56,575 nt of DNA from assembly GCA_030145485.1 (NCBI GenBank), contig JAQYVP010000144.1, positions 1-56,575 on the forward strand. The letters are read 5' to 3'. The stretch comes from Chromatiales bacterium. GTDB lineage: Bacteria; Pseudomonadota; Gammaproteobacteria; Chromatiales; Chromatiaceae. This document shows, piece by piece, positions 44,323 through 53,716 of the stretch (position 1 is the stretch's first letter; each line of letters starts with the position of its first letter). The notes under the pieces were generated by a model, which was given only the letters and a program-made list of their open reading frames with translations, searched no databases and was not told the origin of the DNA. The position numbers were made by a program, and so were the translations under genes.

Positions 44323-45390
44323 TCATTTTGGTAAAAATGCATAGGCCTCATTGAATGCATGTACAGGGTATGCCCGATAGGCTGGTCCGCCCTTTTGGCT
44401 GGTGTTGTCAAAATTTCCAAATGTCTCTCGATAAACAAAATAGTACTGCTTTCCCTGGCGGATGTAACCAAGGATAACCACACCGTGTCCGGACATCTTT
44501 GGCAGAGATATTCTCGCTACCGAATCATTGGTGATCACACCGCCGCTGGTTGCAAAGCGCACGCGGATTCCTGCAAATACCGGGCCGCTGTTTTTCAGGG
44601 CATCAATGATCAGCTTGTTATGAGCTGAGGGATTGCGGCTGACCGAGAGAGAGTTTTTGTAACCGAATAGCTTGCGTATTGTCACGGGGGGCATCTCTCC
44701 CGGTTTGATTCTATGTGTGACGTCTTGAAGCACCTGGTCGGGAATGGTCAATGGATTGTTGATGCTGCCTCCCATCTCTATGATCCTTGTGAATGCCTCC
44801 ATGTCGTAGGAGATTGGCGTTCTCTCTACAGGATCCATGTGCAGTGTCAGCAGCGGGTAGTCATCGGCTGTATCCTGTTCTTCCGCCAGATGGTAATACC
44901 AGGCATCCAGCTTACGGTGATCCATGCCGTGCTCATTCATTCCACTTAGCCATGAGCGGTAACCCTTGAGCTGCCTGCCACGTCGAAGGTTATGCCAGTC
45001 GACAATCGTGGATGATGAAATGCTCATGCATTTGTAATGTCCCATCCGACGCTCAGGGTCATGAGTCCATTTCTCGCTCGGAGAATAGTTTAAGTTGACA
45101 TTGTTTACCCAGGCTGAATTCTCTTCGCTATTTTTATAGGGCAGTGTGGTCAATGTATAGGGAAGAATAAACATCTCGCCATCCGGCAAAGGGGTGCTTC
45201 CCTCTTTTAGCCATTTTACACGCAACGGCAATCCCTGCTCTGAGATCCAGATTGATGAACTGCTCTGCGGTAAGCGTGGCAAGGTTTCCGATTGCATCGC
45301 AGTGTCGATCAGCTTGTGATCCGGGAGTGACAGGCAACCGGAAAGCAGCCCTGTGAGCAGCAGCAGATAAATCCATCGAAAAGTTGTCAT
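44323..45390 (-). CDS. Lipoprotein resembling papain-like (C1) cysteine peptidases
   Basis: A 355-residue protein with lipobox LLSGC (Cys19). Features suggest the papain fold. Cys121 in GHYKCMSISSSTIVDW occupies a helix-start position. His302 in SGHGVVILGYIRQGKQYYF matches the C1 histidine strand. FVYRETFGNFDN stands where C1 enzymes have a NSWG-type motif, with Glu in place of the Asn. It may be an active variant or a degenerate binding protein. It is divergent from the caspase gene at 45626; the 235 bases between hold both promoters. The assignment is by pattern only. Confidence 0.55.
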   Translation of the reverse strand: MTTFRWIYLLLLTGLLSGCLSLPDHKLIDTAMQSETLPRLPQSSSSIWISEQGLPLRVKWLKEGSTPLPDGEMFILPYTLTTLPYKNSEENSAWVNNVNLNYSPSEKWTHDPERRMGHYKCMSISSSTIVDWHNLRRGRQLKGYRSWLSGMNEHGMDHRKLDAWYYHLAEEQDTADDYPLLTLHMDPVERTPISYDMEAFTRIIEMGGSINNPLTIPDQVLQDVTHRIKPGEMPPVTIRKLFGYKNSLSVSRNPSAHNKLIIDALKNSGPVFAGIRVRFATSGGVITNDSVARISLPKMSGHGVVILGYIRQGKQYYFVYRETFGNFDNTSQKGGPAYRAYPVHAFNEAYAFLPK

Positions 45391-45625
45391 GACGCTGTTT
45401 CCGGATGATTGTGCCGGGTTTTACATCGCTAACCCGGACGACGGTAGTTACAATTTAAAGCACGCTCTTGCTGGGATCCTGCTGCGCTATAAAATGAAAG
45501 CGTTGAATCTGAGTGAATTATAGCTTGAATAGTTGTACGCTGTAGAGATCAGCTGCAAAGATGCTGCTTGTCGTTTGAAATATGCGCCTTATGATAGGTT
45601 TGAGTTCCATGATACGGGAGTGAAT

Positions 45626-47767
45626 ATGATGAAAATAGCGGGTATCCTCCGTGGTTCGCTTGTTGCATGCCTCTGCTTCGTTTTTTATGTGGTGATTTCA
45701 ACACCCCTATTAGCATCCAGTCAGTATGCCTTGCTTGTGGGGGTGACTGAATATCCGAGTCTGCCCGATGAAGAGCAGTTATTTGGTCCCGGCAATGATG
45801 TTGAATTGCTTGCACGCCTGCTTCGTGAAAGGGGATTTGATCAAAAGAACATCAATGTGCTGACGAATAAACGCGGAGAAGCTGTGCAGCCGACACGCAA
45901 GGCAATTCTCGGTGCATTGAATATATTGACTGAAAAATTGCAGCGGGATGATTTTGTCTACCTGCATTTTTCCGGACATGGCTCGCAGCAGCCGCAAGCT
46001 AAGAGCCAGTCGAATCATGAAACTGACGGCCTTGACGAGATATTTCTCCCCACCGATATCGGACAATGGAATGATGATGGTGCGCAGGTCGAAAACGCTA
46101 TTACTGATAATGAAATGAACCATGCAATCACAGCAATGCGTCAAAAAGGCGCTTTTGTATGGGCGGTATTCGATAGCTGTCATTCAGGGACAATGACACG
46201 CGGTAATCCTCAACCGGATGTGCGTTATCGCAAGGTCTCCCCTGGACTGCTGGGCATCCCTGCGGGGAGATTGAAGGCGGCTACTGTGCGCCACCGGGGA
46301 AAAGTCGATGATTTGCAGTCCGAGCAGCAACCTGGTGATGAGAAGGGAACGGGCGGTTATATCGGTTTTTTTGCATCCCAGACCACCGAGACGACACCGG
46401 AGATCGATCTGCCGCGTGGACACGAGAGACGCAAGCCTTATGGCCTCTTCAGTTATACATTGGCGGAAATTCTTCAATCAGGCGCATCCATGACCTACAG
46501 GCAGGCCGGCCAACTGATACTGCAGCGTTATATGAGTCAAAATATGCGCATGGCAACCCCGATGTTTGAAGGTGGTGATTATCTCGATGCTCCTCTGTTC
46601 GGCATGGATGGCGGCAGAGAGCGTATCCTGCAGTGGCAGCTTGACCTTGTCGATTTTCACTGGACGAATCCTTCCGGAGCATTGCACCAGGTGGAGAGAG
46701 GATCCCTGTTCGCCATTTTGCCTGATGCGGCCGCCGCAAATGATCAGCTTCTAGGTTATGCGCTTGTCAAAGAGTCGACAGAGTTTACGAGCACCCTTGA
46801 GCCACGGGCAGATGAAGACCGGCAAGCACTGGCGGGAGTGAAGCCTGACAGCAAAAGTTATGCTCGTCTGCTGGAACCAGCGATCAGCATGGTGCTGCGT
46901 ATGGCATTGCCGCCGGAACCAGCCTCATCAGTAGGCAGCGAGGCACAGGCGTATGCACTTCTGCAGCAGATGTCACAGAATGAAAACTCGCAAGGCATCA
47001 GCATAGAATGGATGGATAGTGACCAGGAAGCTGACCTGCGTCTTGCTATCATGGACAACCAGCTTTGGTTGTTATCTGCAACCGGTGAATTGATTCCGGA
47101 TGGTGCGGACAAATCCCTCTCGGTTCGGCTTGACAGGCCTGCGAATGAACTCGAGGAGGTTTTGTCAGCCAGTTTCCAGAGCATTGCAAAAGTTTTGAAT
47201 TTATTGAAAATCGCGAATTCTGTTGAAAATGGAGAGTATTCGGCAAAGATTGAGATGGAGCTGTTGCAGACTCCGGCGGCAGGCGGCGGAGAGAGAGCTA
47301 TTGAGAGCGGCAGGATTACAGAATTCAGAGAAGGGGAAAAGATCCGCTTCAGACTGAAAAATCATAGCTCAACAGCTGTTGATGTAACCCTGTTATTCAT
47401 CGATAGCCAGTACGGGGTGACAGCCATGTATCCTCTATCCGGGCAAAGTAATCGAATCAGTACGGGTGGCCTACTCTCTGGTGTTGAATTCAGTGTGACG
47501 GCTGATACACTTGGTGTTGAGCACATGCTGGTGATAGCAGTGAAAGCACAGCCGGGAACAGCGCATTCGGATTTCAGTTATCTTGAGCAGGAACGCTTGC
47601 AGAAGACAAAAGAGACAGCAAAAACCAGAGGGATAGGGGCGAGTAACGTGTATGCTCTGATCAAAAGAGCCGGTTTCGGGGGCGTTGCAACACGTGGCCT
47701 GCGACCAAGAAAATCAGCGTCGGATGAGACGGCGATGAAACTTTTCAGCTGGCGAGTACTGCAATAG
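45626..47767 (+). CDS. Exported caspase-family (C14) peptidase with C-terminal DUF4384-like domain
   Basis: A 713-residue protein. The signal peptide ends near PLLAS. A metacaspase-type p20 domain follows: YALLVGVTEYPSL, His118 in HFSGHGSQ, Cys185 in VFDSCHSG, and FFASQTTETTPE. The second half has a long region of unknown fold and a DUF4384-like segment, EKIRFRLKNHSSTAVDVTLL. The ATG at 45626 is chosen because GGGAG stands five bases upstream and the signal peptide follows; an upstream frame from 45533 lacks support. It is first in a probable three-gene operon with the esterase and the WD40-caspase. Confidence 0.85.
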   Translation: MMKIAGILRGSLVACLCFVFYVVISTPLLASSQYALLVGVTEYPSLPDEEQLFGPGNDVELLARLLRERGFDQKNINVLTNKRGEAVQPTRKAILGALNILTEKLQRDDFVYLHFSGHGSQQPQAKSQSNHETDGLDEIFLPTDIGQWNDDGAQVENAITDNEMNHAITAMRQKGAFVWAVFDSCHSGTMTRGNPQPDVRYRKVSPGLLGIPAGRLKAATVRHRGKVDDLQSEQQPGDEKGTGGYIGFFASQTTETTPEIDLPRGHERRKPYGLFSYTLAEILQSGASMTYRQAGQLILQRYMSQNMRMATPMFEGGDYLDAPLFGMDGGRERILQWQLDLVDFHWTNPSGALHQVERGSLFAILPDAAAANDQLLGYALVKESTEFTSTLEPRADEDRQALAGVKPDSKSYARLLEPAISMVLRMALPPEPASSVGSEAQAYALLQQMSQNENSQGISIEWMDSDQEADLRLAIMDNQLWLLSATGELIPDGADKSLSVRLDRPANELEEVLSASFQSIAKVLNLLKIANSVENGEYSAKIEMELLQTPAAGGGERAIESGRITEFREGEKIRFRLKNHSSTAVDVTLLFIDSQYGVTAMYPLSGQSNRISTGGLLSGVEFSVTADTLGVEHMLVIAVKAQPGTAHSDFSYLEQERLQKTKETAKTRGIGASNVYALIKRAGFGGVATRGLRPRKSASDETAMKLFSWRVLQ

Positions 47768-47821
47768 TGTGATAACTACTCCGGCTGTATTTCTCTGTTC
47801 TCCAGATACAGGATGTTACCC

Positions 47822-49609
47822 ATGATTGGAAGAATTTATATATCGCTCATTCTGCTGTTTTTTTTGGTAATTCAGAATGTCAATGCAGCTGCTGTACGCC
47901 AGTTTGTTTTGCTGGATCCGCTATCTGTTGATTCATCACAGTGCGAAAGCTTTAGCAATGCGTTCAGGCAACAGCTGGAGGGTGATGCTCACGGGGCGGT
48001 GCTTCTGTTTCTTCCCCCTGTGGCACAAAGCAGTTCCTATACCCGGGCTTCCGCAAAAGGACTGATCGGGATTGGCCAGAATAAGTCTGTTGTAATAGAG
48101 CAGTTGCAAACACTGCTGAAAGCAGGTGACAAGATAACATACCTGGCATTTCAGCAGACATCGACAGCCGCTGTCGTTGAGCGATTGAGCATTGTTGCTG
48201 CACTAAAACAGGCTGCTTTGAGAGTCATCCTGTTCAGAGATAGGGGAGATGCTCCATCTCTTTCCGCTACAGCCCTTCATCAGTCGCAGGCCAGAGTAGA
48301 TGAAGTTTTCTGTTATGACCCTGGCGAGGCCCCCTTCGGTTACCCTGCAGTACTGCGAAAAACCCGACAATTGCTCGCATCCTGGCTCAATATTCCCCCT
48401 CATTTTATCTCGCCCGAGAGTGATTTAATTCACAGCCTCGGTGCAGATCATATCCAGGTGTATGAGATGCTGCAGAAACTGAGCAGGGCATTTCGAGTGA
48501 AAGCCCCGCAGGATGAGCTGACTGTTGTTGCAGATATTGTCGCTTATATCCAAGGGGCGGAGAGTATCTCCATGCACAAAGGCAAGGTGGAGAAGCAGCA
48601 ATCCTATATTCAAACAGTCTACTATGGCACAAATCGCCAAAGAACAGGGATCAAAAATCCCGAAGAGTTCTATAGTGGCAAACGCGAGCCTGATGCAAAA
48701 CTACACTATGGCAGTGTGGCGGTCTCTATTCCCGGCTCACATAAGAGCGGAGCCCTGGAAACACCATTTATGGGTTTTGAGTTTCTCCGTAACCCGAAAC
48801 AGCATCTCTATATTAAAACCGTGAACGAGATTTCCCGTGACCTGTTTTTTCAGATGCTGAATGAGAAACTTGCCAACCCCGGCAGTGATGAGTTGTCGCA
48901 GGACGCCATCGTATTCATTCATGGTTTCAACGTCGCTTTTGAAGAGGCGGCGCGCAGGACTGCTCAGATCGTCTTCGATATCAATTTCCCCGGTCTGCCT
49001 CTTTTTTTCTCATGGCCATCCGACGCAAAATTGTTGGGGTATATGGCCGACCGGGAAGATGCAGTCTGGAGCGTGGGGTATCTGGAGCAGTTTCTGAACG
49101 AGTTGCAGAATCAAACAGGTGTTAAACGTTTTCATCTGATTGCGCATAGCATGGGCAACCAGGTTCTCATCGGCGCACTGCATCAAATTGCGATGAGAAG
49201 TCCACCCGCAGCACCGCTTTTCGAAAATATCATACTTGCAGCGCCGGATTTTGATGCTGAACTCTTCGAGCAGCAGATTGCACCAGAGGTTCTCGGGCTG
49301 GCCAACAACTGGACGATCTACGCATCAGACAAGGACATGGCGTTGAATTTCTCGACAAGCGTAAACAGTGCCGTGCGCCTTGGCATCCCGTTGACGGCGT
49401 TGGCAGGGATGCAGGTGATCGATGCAACAGGTATCGAGGTCTCGCCATGGAATGTTCCCGAGTTCCACTCCTACTATGCAACCAAGAGACAGGTCATCAA
49501 GGATGTTGAAGCGACTATTCAGCGTAAAAGTGTCGCTCAGCGTGGTCTGGTGTTAAGAACCAGGAATGACATCTCTTACTGGGAGTTGAAGAAGCCAGAG
49601 GAAGAATGA
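47822..49609 (+). CDS. Exported alpha/beta hydrolase (DUF900) with degenerate ACP-like domain
   Basis: A 595-residue protein. After a signal peptide (ending NVNAA) comes a domain of unknown type. An acyl-carrier-protein-like domain follows at residues ~180-245, ending DIVAYIQG. Its helix-II motif reads SLGADHIQVYEML, so His210 stands where ACP has the phosphopantetheine serine. The C-terminal half is a DUF900-type alpha/beta hydrolase with VFIHGFNV and nucleophile Ser443 in IAHSMGNQ, and EFHSYY near the end may supply the histidine. ATG at 47822 has AGGA eight bases before it. It overlaps the next gene by four bases (ATGA). Confidence 0.8.
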   Translation: MIGRIYISLILLFFLVIQNVNAAAVRQFVLLDPLSVDSSQCESFSNAFRQQLEGDAHGAVLLFLPPVAQSSSYTRASAKGLIGIGQNKSVVIEQLQTLLKAGDKITYLAFQQTSTAAVVERLSIVAALKQAALRVILFRDRGDAPSLSATALHQSQARVDEVFCYDPGEAPFGYPAVLRKTRQLLASWLNIPPHFISPESDLIHSLGADHIQVYEMLQKLSRAFRVKAPQDELTVVADIVAYIQGAESISMHKGKVEKQQSYIQTVYYGTNRQRTGIKNPEEFYSGKREPDAKLHYGSVAVSIPGSHKSGALETPFMGFEFLRNPKQHLYIKTVNEISRDLFFQMLNEKLANPGSDELSQDAIVFIHGFNVAFEEAARRTAQIVFDINFPGLPLFFSWPSDAKLLGYMADREDAVWSVGYLEQFLNELQNQTGVKRFHLIAHSMGNQVLIGALHQIAMRSPPAAPLFENIILAAPDFDAELFEQQIAPEVLGLANNWTIYASDKDMALNFSTSVNSAVRLGIPLTALAGMQVIDATGIEVSPWNVPEFHSYYATKRQVIKDVEATIQRKSVAQRGLVLRTRNDISYWELKKPEEE

Positions 49610-52600
49610 CACTCCTAATGCAGGCAAACCACATGTTCCCCTCCTGTATTGGAGCAGGAGTACTGAGCCGCCTCACTGTTTTATTCTCTGTCTTGCTTTT
49701 TTGCCACACGATCCATGCCGAAGTGATTGGCAAGCCATTTGTGCAACTCGGGCATATCCGTCATTCCATCAACTCGGTCGCATTCAGTCCTGACGGTCAC
49801 TATTTTCTCTCCGGCAGTGGCGATAAGAGCATCAAACTGTGGGACGTTGCCTCTGGTAAAGAGATACGTACATATTCAGGGCATGATAATTCCGTAAACG
49901 CTGTTGTATTTAGCCCTGATGGCCGTTTATTTCTCTCTGGCAGCAATACAAGTATGAGGCTTTGGGATGTCTCTAGCGGAGAGATGATCTATCAGTTTTC
50001 AGTTGATTGGATTAAGTCAATCTTGTTCAGCGCTGATAGTCAATCTCTCCTCTCAGGCTTAGGTGGTGAAACGATCTCTGTCACTCAGTGGGATGCAAAC
50101 ACTGGAAAAGAGAGAGTTACAGTATCTGGAAATTCAAAATTTTCTACTCCGCTGGTCTTTAGCCCTGATGGCGAATATGTTATTTCGGCGCCTGATCCCG
50201 AACTCTTCTCCGTCATCGAGCAGGGGCAGAGGGTTCTAACCAGTGGCGGGGCGACTATGACCCTGGTTGAGGTTGCCACTGGCCGGGAGGTTCGTCGTTT
50301 TACAGGCCACACAGACTACATTCTCTCTGCAGCATTTACTCCAGATGGCCATTTTCTCGCTTCCAGCGGGAATGATATGACTCTGAGGCTGTGGAGTGTC
50401 TCTACTGGTGAAGAGATACGCAAATTTTCAGACCAGACGAACCTTACTGATGCAATGGGGTATGCTTTTGACCTGCTCTCTATGGAGTTAGAGAGTGAAA
50501 TGGGGCATTCCGTAGAGATGATGGAGGAAGAGATTAGATATAAACATTCTGTATATACTCTCGACTTTAGTCCGGATGGTCAATATCTCGTCTCCGCCAG
50601 TAATAAAGGCGTGCGCTTGTGGGAGGTCTTCAGCGGAAAAATGATACGGGAATTTTCTGGCCATTCAGATCGAGTCAACAGTGTTAAATTCAGCCCGGAC
50701 GGCCGTTTTATTCTCGCAGGCAGTGAAGACTCCAGCTTGAAGCTGTGGAAAGTCTACAACGGTAAGGAGGTGAGGGAGTACTCAGGTGATTCGGATTTGC
50801 TTTCCTCTCTCTCTTTCAGTCCGGACGGTCAGCAGCTGATTTCGGGAAGTTGGGACAAGAGCCTGAGATTATGGGATATCACGACGAGTAGGATGACACG
50901 CAAATTTACAGGTCACTCCGGCGCTGTTTCATCCGTATCCTTTAGCCCGGATGGGAATTATGTTCTCTCTGCAAGTTCAGACATGAGCATGCGATTGTGG
51001 AATGCTGAAAATGCTAAACAGACCCGGCAATTTTCAGTTTCCGGGCCTGATGTCTCATCAGTTGCTTTCAGCCCTGATGGGCGTTATGCGCTCTCATCCG
51101 GGAGTGCCGGCACTAGTATTTGGGATATTTCCAGTGGTGCGGAATCGCAGCATTTTTCGAATCATACACCGTATATGGTTTCTTCCTCCTCCTTCAGTTC
51201 GGATGGAAAGTATCTCGTCTCCAGACACTATGACAAGAGTTTAAGATTGTGGAGTCTCACTTCAGGAAAAGAGGTGCGGAAATATTCAGGTTATGCAGAA
51301 GGGGTGAGATATACGTTCAGCCCTGATGGTCGCTATCTCATACAGACAGATCTGAAATTCACTGGTGAAAAAATAGAAAAACCATTCTCTCTGCTTGCTC
51401 TTTCTACAGGTGAAGAAATTCGACAATTTTCAGCCTCTGAACTGGATATCCCGGTTGTCTTTAGCAGTGATAGCGGTCAACTTCTCTCAGCGCACGCTGA
51501 TGGCAAATTCATGAAATTATGGGATGTCTCCAGCGGTGAGGAGATAGCAAGGTTTCCTGATCACTTAAGAGTGGGCTATCAGGTTGTATTTAGTCCAGAC
51601 GGCCATTTGATTGCTTCTGCTTACTCTGACGGGAGTTTCAAACTCTTCGATGCAATACGGTTTGAGGAGCTGGCCAGCTACTACGGTTTCTCCGATGGCG
51701 AATGGATTGTGATAACGCCTGATGGCTATTTCAATGCATCACCTTATGGGGCGGAACACATCAATGTCCTGACTTCACCAATGCGTGTCGCCGGAATTGA
51801 CCAGTACTATGAAACTTTTTACCGTCCCGGTATCGTGAATGCTGCGATACAGGGAAACAGGATCGATACCGGATTGCGTTTGGCTGACGTCAAACCGGCG
51901 CCACTCATCGAGATTATTAACACTCCGAATGAGACATCAGACCCCTCAGTCGGAGTAACATTGAAACTCATCGACCAGGGAGGCGGTATTGGGGATATCA
52001 GGATTTTTCTTAATGGCACAGCGATTCTTGCTGATAATGGGCGAGGGTTAAAGGTTGATAAGAGTAGTGATAAAGCGATCTATAAAAATTTCTCCCTGAG
52101 GTTGCTAAACGGTAAAAATGAGATCAAGGCTATTGCGTACAATGCGGAAAACAGCATGAACTCACGTGATGCAAGGAAGACGATCATGGCTGAAATTCTA
52201 TCTGCGAAGCCAGATCTGCACGCCCTGGTTATCGGGATCGATGAATTTAAAAACTCCGGACTTAACCTCAATTACGCTGCTTCTGATGCCAGGCTTTTCT
52301 CTGAGACACTGAAAAAACATTCAAGCTCACTATTTGAAAATATTCATGTGACCCTGTTAACCACGAGTGAGCAGACAGGCAAGGTGCAAATTATTGGGGA
52401 GTTCGAACGGGCGCAGAAGCTTGATCCGGATGATCTTTTTGTTTTATTCGTCGCTTCTCACGGTATGCTGGATGCTGGAAATTACTACTTGATCACATCA
52501 AATGTAGGCTCACTGTCAACGAAACGTCTCAAGCAAGACGCCATGAGCCAGGATGATCTGAAAAGATTGATTGCCAATATCCCGACACAAAAAAAATTGA

Positions 52601-52971
52601 TTATCCTCGATACCTGCGGTTCACAGGCGCTCGGAGACTCTCTTCAAGTTGCGATGATGACCAGGGGTCTGAGTGAGTATACGGCGATGAAGGTGCTCAG
52701 CCGTGCGATCGGTTCTACGATTCTCTCGGCATCAACAGCAACTCAGGATGCACTGGAGGGGTATCAGGATCACGGCCTTTTTAGTTATGTTGTTTCTGAA
52801 GGGTTGGCTGGCAAGGCAGATGCTAATGGCGATGGATTTATCAAGACTACGGAACTTGCTGACTATGTTGATGACGTTGTTCCCGAAATTGCAGAAAAAG
52901 AGTTTAATCGTGCTCAATATCCTGCCGTCAGTCCAGGTGGGCAGGCGTTTCCGATTACGGAGGTAAGATGA
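49606..52971 (+). CDS. Exported WD40-caspase protein
   Basis: A 1121-residue protein. The signal peptide ends near HTIHA. About a dozen WD40 repeats (residues ~45-700) carry the motif VAFSPDGxYxLSGSxDxSIKLWD. A linker ends with the caspase-like domain at residues ~870-1110: ALVIGIDEFKNSGLN, His952 in FVASHGMLD, Cys1004 in IILDTCGSQ, and a C-terminal EF-hand-like KADANGDGFIKTTEL. The same architecture, in decayed form, is at 33248-36060. It is translationally coupled to the hydrolase gene upstream. The beta-propeller probably recognises a partner and the caspase domain cleaves; the target is unknown. Confidence 0.88.
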   Translation: MTLLMQANHMFPSCIGAGVLSRLTVLFSVLLFCHTIHAEVIGKPFVQLGHIRHSINSVAFSPDGHYFLSGSGDKSIKLWDVASGKEIRTYSGHDNSVNAVVFSPDGRLFLSGSNTSMRLWDVSSGEMIYQFSVDWIKSILFSADSQSLLSGLGGETISVTQWDANTGKERVTVSGNSKFSTPLVFSPDGEYVISAPDPELFSVIEQGQRVLTSGGATMTLVEVATGREVRRFTGHTDYILSAAFTPDGHFLASSGNDMTLRLWSVSTGEEIRKFSDQTNLTDAMGYAFDLLSMELESEMGHSVEMMEEEIRYKHSVYTLDFSPDGQYLVSASNKGVRLWEVFSGKMIREFSGHSDRVNSVKFSPDGRFILAGSEDSSLKLWKVYNGKEVREYSGDSDLLSSLSFSPDGQQLISGSWDKSLRLWDITTSRMTRKFTGHSGAVSSVSFSPDGNYVLSASSDMSMRLWNAENAKQTRQFSVSGPDVSSVAFSPDGRYALSSGSAGTSIWDISSGAESQHFSNHTPYMVSSSSFSSDGKYLVSRHYDKSLRLWSLTSGKEVRKYSGYAEGVRYTFSPDGRYLIQTDLKFTGEKIEKPFSLLALSTGEEIRQFSASELDIPVVFSSDSGQLLSAHADGKFMKLWDVSSGEEIARFPDHLRVGYQVVFSPDGHLIASAYSDGSFKLFDAIRFEELASYYGFSDGEWIVITPDGYFNASPYGAEHINVLTSPMRVAGIDQYYETFYRPGIVNAAIQGNRIDTGLRLADVKPAPLIEIINTPNETSDPSVGVTLKLIDQGGGIGDIRIFLNGTAILADNGRGLKVDKSSDKAIYKNFSLRLLNGKNEIKAIAYNAENSMNSRDARKTIMAEILSAKPDLHALVIGIDEFKNSGLNLNYAASDARLFSETLKKHSSSLFENIHVTLLTTSEQTGKVQIIGEFERAQKLDPDDLFVLFVASHGMLDAGNYYLITSNVGSLSTKRLKQDAMSQDDLKRLIANIPTQKKLIILDTCGSQALGDSLQVAMMTRGLSEYTAMKVLSRAIGSTILSASTATQDALEGYQDHGLFSYVVSEGLAGKADANGDGFIKTTELADYVDDVVPEIAEKEFNRAQYPAVSPGGQAFPITEVR

Positions 52972-52983
52972 TGCCAACTCCTG

Positions 52984-53040
52984 ATTTCTCAATAAACCCG
53001 TGCAAAAACAGATGTCATTTCGAGCGAAGGGAAAAATCTT
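52984..53040. repeat. Repeat fragments downstream of the accessory region
   Basis: ATTTCTCAATAAACCCGTGC at 52985-53004 matches the terminal repeat of the element at 14170-14382. It is followed by TGTCATTTCGAGCGAAGGG at 53012-53030, part of another common gap repeat. Only one end of each is seen. The rest of the gap holds the tRNA promoter. Confidence 0.45.
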
Positions 53041-53098
53041 GAATTTGCTGGATAATCACAGAAAACCCCCTTTATATAAGAATAATTCACACTGCTTG

Positions 53099-53127
53099 TT
53101 GACACTACTCTTGACTTGTAGCAAAAT
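53099..53127 (+). promoter_or_regulatory. Sigma-70 promoter of the tRNA-tuf cluster
   Basis: A perfect -35 TTGACA at 53099-53104 and CAAAAT at 53122-53127 are separated by 17 bases. The tRNA-Tyr 5' end lies 16 bases further on, as expected for a tRNA operon. Confidence 0.7.
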
Positions 53128-53142
53128 ACGCGCTTCGTTTTT

Positions 53143-53227
53143 GGAGGGGTTCCCGAGTGGTCAAAGGGATCAGACTGTAAATCTGACGGCTCAGCCTTCG
53201 GAGGTTCAAATCCTCCCCCCTCCACCA
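53143..53227 (+). tRNA. tRNA-Tyr (anticodon GTA)
   Basis: An 85-base class II tRNA with a long variable arm. The acceptor stem GGAGGGG pairs with CCCCTCC, the anticodon loop is CTGTAAATC, the T loop is GTTCAAAT, and CCA is encoded at the end. It is the first of three tRNAs before tuf, the tufB-type arrangement. Confidence 0.96.
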
Positions 53228-53355
53228 GATTTTATGCCTTTGGTCATCGGATTTTACCATGAGTGATTCTGGTCAAGGGTCTTTTGTCGTTATTTTTTAC
53301 CCACTTTTTCAATGGGTTGTGTGATAAAATGGCTGTTGTGAGGGCCGCGAAATCT

Positions 53356-53429
53356 GCGGGTGTAGTTTAATGGTAGAACTTCAGCCTTCCAAGCTGAATA
53401 CGTGGGTTCGATTCCCATCACCCGCTCCA
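53356..53429 (+). tRNA. tRNA-Gly (anticodon TCC)
   Basis: A 74-base tRNA. The acceptor GCGGGTG pairs with CACCCGC, the anticodon loop is CTTCCAA, the T arm is GTTCGATTC, and CCA is encoded. Confidence 0.96.
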
Positions 53430-53491
53430 GTTTGATGGGAAAGAGGTTTGAGTTGAGATCTCCTCGCTCTTTCTTGATCCTGAAAAATTGC

Positions 53492-53567
53492 GCCCAGATA
53501 GCTCAGTTGGTAGAGCACACCCTTGGTAAGGGTGAGGTCGGCAGTTCGAATCTGCTTCTGGGCTCCA
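53492..53567 (+). tRNA. tRNA-Thr (anticodon GGT)
   Basis: A 76-base tRNA. The acceptor GCCCAGA pairs with TCTGGGC, the D arm is AGCTCAGTTGG, the anticodon loop is TTGGTAA, the T loop is GTTCGAAT, and CCA is encoded. Confidence 0.96.
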
Positions 53568-53616
53568 TATGCAATAACAGTCTTGTAAATCAGGTTGTTG
53601 GTCAGGCTGAGAATAT

Positions 53617-53642
53617 TTTCACACCGTAATTTTTGTGTGAAA
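53617..53642 (+). other. Hairpin between tRNA-Thr and tuf
   Basis: TTTCACAC pairs with GTGTGAAA around a ten-base loop. With no T run after it, it is more likely a processing or attenuation structure than a terminator. A TTGACG at 53650-53655 may be a -35 for tuf, without a clear -10. Confidence 0.35.
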
Positions 53643-53716
53643 TAAGAGGTTGACGCGTGCAGGCTGCACGGGTTGTTTTTGATATTGTTTTTAGTTAAGT
53701 TAACCGGAGACGCGTG

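Noticed and set aside
45533-45625. N-terminal extension of the caspase protein
   Set aside because: It would bury the signal peptide; ATG at 45626 has a good ribosome site.
53143-53227. tRNA-Tyr as an integration site for the accessory island
   Set aside because: No integrase gene and no repeated tRNA 3' fragment were seen at the far end of the island.
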